A stretch of DNA of 64,000 bases, taken from NCBI GenBank assembly GCA_902588515.1, contig CACIPP010000004.1, positions 20,617 through 84,616 of the forward strand. Reading direction: 5' to 3'. Position numbers and translations under genes: made by a program. The notes beneath the pieces are model-generated. The model saw only the letters and a program-made list of their open reading frames with translations. It was not told where the DNA came from and searched no databases. This stretch comes from GCA-002704185 sp902588515. GTDB taxonomy: Bacteria; Pseudomonadota; Alphaproteobacteria; Pelagibacterales; Pelagibacteraceae. This document shows positions 60,492-64,000 of this stretch, piece after piece. Positions within the stretch are counted from its first letter, which is position 1; the number at the start of each line of letters is the position of its first letter.

Positions 60492-63358
60492 TGAGTGATA
60501 ATAGATCAATAGAATTTATACAAAGACATATTGGTCCTTCTGAAGACGACCAAAATAAAATGTTGTCTTATCTAGGCCATTCATCAATGGAAGAATTTAT
60601 AAACAAGATTGTTCCTCAGAAAATTATAGAAACAAAAAATTTAAAACTAGATTCATCTGTATCTGAAAATGATGCTTTAACGAAATTAAAATCTATAGCA
60701 AAGCAAAATAAAGTTTTTAAAAGCTATATTGGAATGGGATACTACGGCACATATACGCCAAATGTAATTCTTAGAAATATATTAGAAAATCCAGGTTGGT
60801 ACACTGCTTATACTCCTTATCAACCAGAAGTCGCTCAAGGAAGATTAGAAATGTTATTGAATTTTCAACAAATGGTCATTGATTTGACTAAAATGGATAT
60901 TGCTAACGCTTCTTTACTAGATGAAAGCACGGCTGCGGCCGAGGCGGTGGCATTGTGCCAAAGAATCGATAAAAATAAATTGAATACAATATTCATATCA
61001 GAAAATTGTAACCCACAAACAATTGATGTTGTTAAAACTAGAGCAGAACCTTTTGGTTTAAAAGTAATAATAGATAAAGATCAAAATATAAAAAAAATCG
61101 ATACCGACTTGTTATGTGCAATATTTCAATATCCAAACACTTACGGTCAAATAGAAAACGTAGACCAATATATAAATCATACTCATGACAAAAAGGGTAA
61201 AGCAATTATAGTCACCGACCTACTTGCTTTAACATGTTTGAAGCCTCCTGGTGAGATGGACGCAGACATAGTTGTAGGAAATTCGCAAAGATTTGGAATT
61301 CCTATGGGTTATGGCGGCCCACATGCGGCTTTTTTTGCAACAAAAGATGAATTTAAAAGAGCAATGCCAGGAAGAATAATTGGAGTATCAATTGATAGAA
61401 ATAAAGATCAGGCACTCAGAATGGCTTTACAAACTCGAGAGCAGCATATCAGGCGAGAAAAAGCTACAAGTAATATCTGTACAGCTCAAGCCTTACTTTC
61501 AATAATGGCAGCCGCGTACGGTATTTATCATGGGCCGAAGGGAATATTGCATATTGGACAACGTACGACTAAATTTGCAAATTTATTTTACAATAATATA
61601 AAGAATAAATTTAAAATTTTATCGAATAATTTTTTTGACACGGTAACAATCATTACCGGTAAGAAAACGAAAGCTCTTCTAAAGCAAGCTCAAAAAAATC
61701 AAATTAATTTAAGAGAAATCGATAAAAATTCTATATCCGTTTCTTTTGACGAGACTACTACAGTTGACGATTTAAATTTATTATTAAAAGTGTTCGGTAT
61801 TAAATCTAAGTTAAATAATTTAGAAAAAGCTAAGATAAATTCTATACCAGATACTTTAAAACGATCATCAAAATTTTTAACACACGAAATATTCAACAGT
61901 TTCCACTCAGAAACTGAAATGTTAAGGTATTTAAAATCATTAGAGGATAAAGATATTGCACTTAATAGATCAATGATTGCGCTTGGGTCTTGTACAATGA
62001 AATTAAATGCAGTAGCTGAAATGATACCTGTAACTTGGCCTGAATTTGGATCAATCCATCCTTTCGCTCCTGTTGAACAAGCCAAAGGTTACATGTTAAT
62101 GTTTGATGATATTAAAAAAATGTTATCTGAAATAACGGGTTTTCCGGGAATATCTTTACAACCAAACGCTGGTGCCCAAGGAGAGTATGCAGGCTTAATG
62201 GTTATTAGAAAATACCATATAGAGAGAAAAAACAAAAACAGGGATGTTTGCTTAATTCCTAGTTCAGCACACGGAACAAATCCAGCAAGCGCACAAATGG
62301 CAGGTATGAAGGTTGTTGTAATTAATTGTGATAACGAGGGCAATGTAGATTTAAATGATTTAACTAGAAAAGCTGAAGAACATTCTAAAAACTTAGCTGC
62401 TTTAATGGTGACATACCCTTCAACACATGGTGTCTTCGAAGAGCATATTAAAGAAATTTGTGATGTTATTCATAAGCATGGAGGTCAGGTTTACATGGAT
62501 GGAGCTAACTTGAACGCATTAGTAGGACTTGCTAAGCCTGGAAAATTTGGACCTGATGTTTGTCATATGAATTTACACAAAACATTTTGTATACCGCATG
62601 GGGGAGGAGGCCCGGGTATGGGTCCAATAGGTGTAGCAAAGCATCTAAAACCATTTTTACCAAACCACAAAGTAATTAAAAAAGGTTCAGGCCCAAGTAC
62701 TGGAATGGGCGCTGTTTCTGCGGCTCCATGGGGAAGCGCCAGCATTTTACCTATTTCATGGATGTATATTAATATGATGGGAGCCATAGGACTAAGAAAA
62801 GCAACCGAAGTTGCTATATTAAATGCTAATTATGTTTCACGAAAGTTAGAGGGTTCTTATAAAACTTTATATAAAGGGAAAAATGATTTAGTTGCACATG
62901 AATGCATAATTGATTTTAGACCGATAAAAGCGGAGTCAGGGATCTCAGAAGAAGATATTGCAAAAAGGATGATTGACTATGGTTTTCATGCACCAACAAT
63001 GTCTTGGCCAGTTGCCGGAACACTTATGATTGAACCAACTGAAAGTGAAGGACTAGCCGAACTTGATAGATTTTGCAGTGCCATGATAAATATAAAGAAA
63101 GAAATAACTATGGTACAAAATAATGTTTTTGATAAAGATGATAATCCTCTTAAAAATGCACCACATACAAATCTTGAATTATCTTCAGACTCGTGGACAC
63201 ATAAATATACTCGTGAGCAAGCGGCATTTCCGTTGAAATATCTAAAAGCTAACAAATTTTGGTCTCCGGTTGCACGTGTAGATAATGTACATGGAGATAG
63301 AAACTTAGTTTGCTCTTGTCCATCCCTAGAAAGTTATAGAGATGAAGAAGCTGCTTAA
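60491..63358 (+). CDS. gcvP: Glycine dehydrogenase (decarboxylating), P protein
   Basis: PLP enzyme that decarboxylates glycine and loads GcvH. The single-chain form of 955 residues is complete; the PLP lysine is in MNLHKTFCIPHGGGGPGMGPIGV, and FIQRHIGPSEDDQNKML is the typical N terminus. The GYGGPHAAFFA segment is present. Its PLP could come from PdxH at 56514. The next reading frame starts on its stop codon. Confidence 0.98.
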   Translation: MSDNRSIEFIQRHIGPSEDDQNKMLSYLGHSSMEEFINKIVPQKIIETKNLKLDSSVSENDALTKLKSIAKQNKVFKSYIGMGYYGTYTPNVILRNILENPGWYTAYTPYQPEVAQGRLEMLLNFQQMVIDLTKMDIANASLLDESTAAAEAVALCQRIDKNKLNTIFISENCNPQTIDVVKTRAEPFGLKVIIDKDQNIKKIDTDLLCAIFQYPNTYGQIENVDQYINHTHDKKGKAIIVTDLLALTCLKPPGEMDADIVVGNSQRFGIPMGYGGPHAAFFATKDEFKRAMPGRIIGVSIDRNKDQALRMALQTREQHIRREKATSNICTAQALLSIMAAAYGIYHGPKGILHIGQRTTKFANLFYNNIKNKFKILSNNFFDTVTIITGKKTKALLKQAQKNQINLREIDKNSISVSFDETTTVDDLNLLLKVFGIKSKLNNLEKAKINSIPDTLKRSSKFLTHEIFNSFHSETEMLRYLKSLEDKDIALNRSMIALGSCTMKLNAVAEMIPVTWPEFGSIHPFAPVEQAKGYMLMFDDIKKMLSEITGFPGISLQPNAGAQGEYAGLMVIRKYHIERKNKNRDVCLIPSSAHGTNPASAQMAGMKVVVINCDNEGNVDLNDLTRKAEEHSKNLAALMVTYPSTHGVFEEHIKEICDVIHKHGGQVYMDGANLNALVGLAKPGKFGPDVCHMNLHKTFCIPHGGGGPGMGPIGVAKHLKPFLPNHKVIKKGSGPSTGMGAVSAAPWGSASILPISWMYINMMGAIGLRKATEVAILNANYVSRKLEGSYKTLYKGKNDLVAHECIIDFRPIKAESGISEEDIAKRMIDYGFHAPTMSWPVAGTLMIEPTESEGLAELDRFCSAMINIKKEITMVQNNVFDKDDNPLKNAPHTNLELSSDSWTHKYTREQAAFPLKYLKANKFWSPVARVDNVHGDRNLVCSCPSLESYRDEEAA

Positions 63359-63522
63359 TGAAGGCAGAACTTTTTTATAACCCTGGCAATACTGTTTGCG
63401 ATTACCTCAAAATAAAAAACGATCATAAATTTATTTTAAGATTATTTATAAATCTTATTTATTATGGACATGTTATAGGGGCTGTAGTTTTATTAGTTGT
63501 AAGATCAAATATAAATTTGTGA
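63358..63522 (+). CDS. 54-residue membrane protein between gcvP and tspO
   Basis: The ATG overlaps the gcvP stop (TAATG) and the TGA overlaps the GTG of tspO (GTGA), so the frame fits its 160-base gap exactly. The product starts MKAELFYNPGNTVCDYLKI, with a hydrophobic C-terminal half (FILRLFINLIYYGHVIGAVVLLVV). No family is recognised. Double coupling and a membrane helix make a real gene likely. Confidence 0.6.
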   Translation: MKAELFYNPGNTVCDYLKIKNDHKFILRLFINLIYYGHVIGAVVLLVVRSNINL

Positions 63523-63998
63523 CAAAAAAATACTTAAGTTTATTTATTATAACAATTATTACCCTTGGTTGTTCATATGCTTCAGCATTAGTTACAAGAA
63601 AAAGTAATGATACTTGGTATCAATCTTTAACTAAAGCTAGCCTATCCCCACCTGATTGGGTGTTTGCTCCCGTCTGGATAACATTATATATTTTAATGAG
63701 TATCGCTGTGTGGAAAGTTTATAATAGATTAAAGAGTACCGAAATAAGCAATGCTAAAAAAATAATTAAACTTTATTATGTGCATTTACTGGTAAACGTA
63801 ACTTGGCCAATTATTTTTTTCGAATTCCAACTCATTTTTCTTGGTTTTGTAAATATTGTTATTTTGTTATTATTTATCATTCTGTTAATGAAGTTATATT
63901 TTAATATATTAATTAATTCATTTTATTTAATGATCCCATATTTCGTCTGGGTATGCTTTGCTGGATATTTAAATTTTGAAATCTTTAGACTTAATTAG
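63519..63998 (+). CDS. tspO: TspO/MBR-family tryptophan-rich sensory protein
   Basis: The 159-residue protein has five hydrophobic helices and the TspO pattern WYQSLTKASLSPPDWVFAPVWITLYILMSIAVWKVY, then NVTWPIIFFEFQLIFLG. Bacterial TspO binds porphyrins and regulates stress or pigment genes. The start is GTG 63519, overlapping the preceding 54-residue frame by four bases. The window ends 2 bases after its stop. Confidence 0.93.
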   Translation: MTKKYLSLFIITIITLGCSYASALVTRKSNDTWYQSLTKASLSPPDWVFAPVWITLYILMSIAVWKVYNRLKSTEISNAKKIIKLYYVHLLVNVTWPIIFFEFQLIFLGFVNIVILLLFIILLMKLYFNILINSFYLMIPYFVWVCFAGYLNFEIFRLN

Positions 63999-64000
63999 TT

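Overview
The window looks like a chromosomal segment of a SAR11-type alphaproteobacterium (Pelagibacterales, close to Candidatus Pelagibacter). The evidence is strongly AT-rich DNA, intergenic gaps of mostly 0-60 bases, many ATGA/TAATG stop-start overlaps, a permuted two-piece alphaproteobacterial tmRNA, the alphaproteobacterial regulator TrcR (DUF1013), a COQ9-family protein, and a tandem glycine riboswitch on gcvT as described for SAR11. The assignment rests on reading alone; no database search was run.

Layout. Bases 1-5600 are accessory DNA next to the tmRNA gene ssrA, which lies on the minus strand at about 5580-5838. The last 20-23 bases of ssrA (5580-5602) recur as direct repeats at 4612-4634 and 439-458. 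This divides the DNA downstream of ssrA into a 4.2 kb module and a 1 kb module, as expected for elements inserted at an ssrA attachment site. The 4.2 kb module holds a radical SAM protein, a TVP38/TMEM64 membrane protein, a previously unlisted 52-residue protein, a fused double glycosyltransferase (TIGR04283 plus TIGR04282/DUF2064, families named for arsenosugar biosynthesis), an AhpD-like CxxC protein and an exported MsrB. The 1 kb module holds one membrane protein with a PH/GRAM-like domain. No integrase gene is visible.

From 5886 on the content is core. In order: thyX; mrp; hflK-hflC-DUF2065-degP-miaA (membrane quality control and tRNA modification); ilvB-ilvH-ilvC-leuA (branched-chain amino acids); mreB-mreC-mreD with a short COQ9-family gene; a minus-strand block purK-purE-trcR-rpmE-MFS-suhB-efp; and a minus-strand central-carbon operon tkt-gap-pgk-fba-thiE. 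A divergent plus-strand run follows: coiled-coil gene, zapA, 5-formyl-THF cyclo-ligase, ymdB-like, yebC, a phage-type RuvC-like resolvase in the usual ruvC place without ruvAB, ybgC-tolQ-tolR-tolA-tolB-pal-cpoB, tilS, ftsH, folP, glmM, thiD, purA.

The last third has rpoH with a coupled 37-residue reading frame, rluD, tRNA-Arg(UCG), an ABC-2 exporter with tsaC, then xseB-ispA-dxs (isoprenoids), rhomboid, aroC, pdxH, a ProC-like reductase and an EamA transporter. It closes with the glycine cleavage operon gcvT-gcvH-gcvP behind a tandem glycine riboswitch, continuing through a 54-residue membrane reading frame into tspO.

Functional links. Transketolase, acetolactate synthase and Dxs all need thiamine diphosphate, and thiE and thiD are both present, thiE inside the transketolase operon. 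Convergent neighbours repeatedly abut or overlap (3546-3553, 6826-6833, 20023-20040, 54656/54657, 57122-57131), so terminators must lie inside coding sequence or be absent. Only one textbook rho-independent terminator is obvious, after pal.
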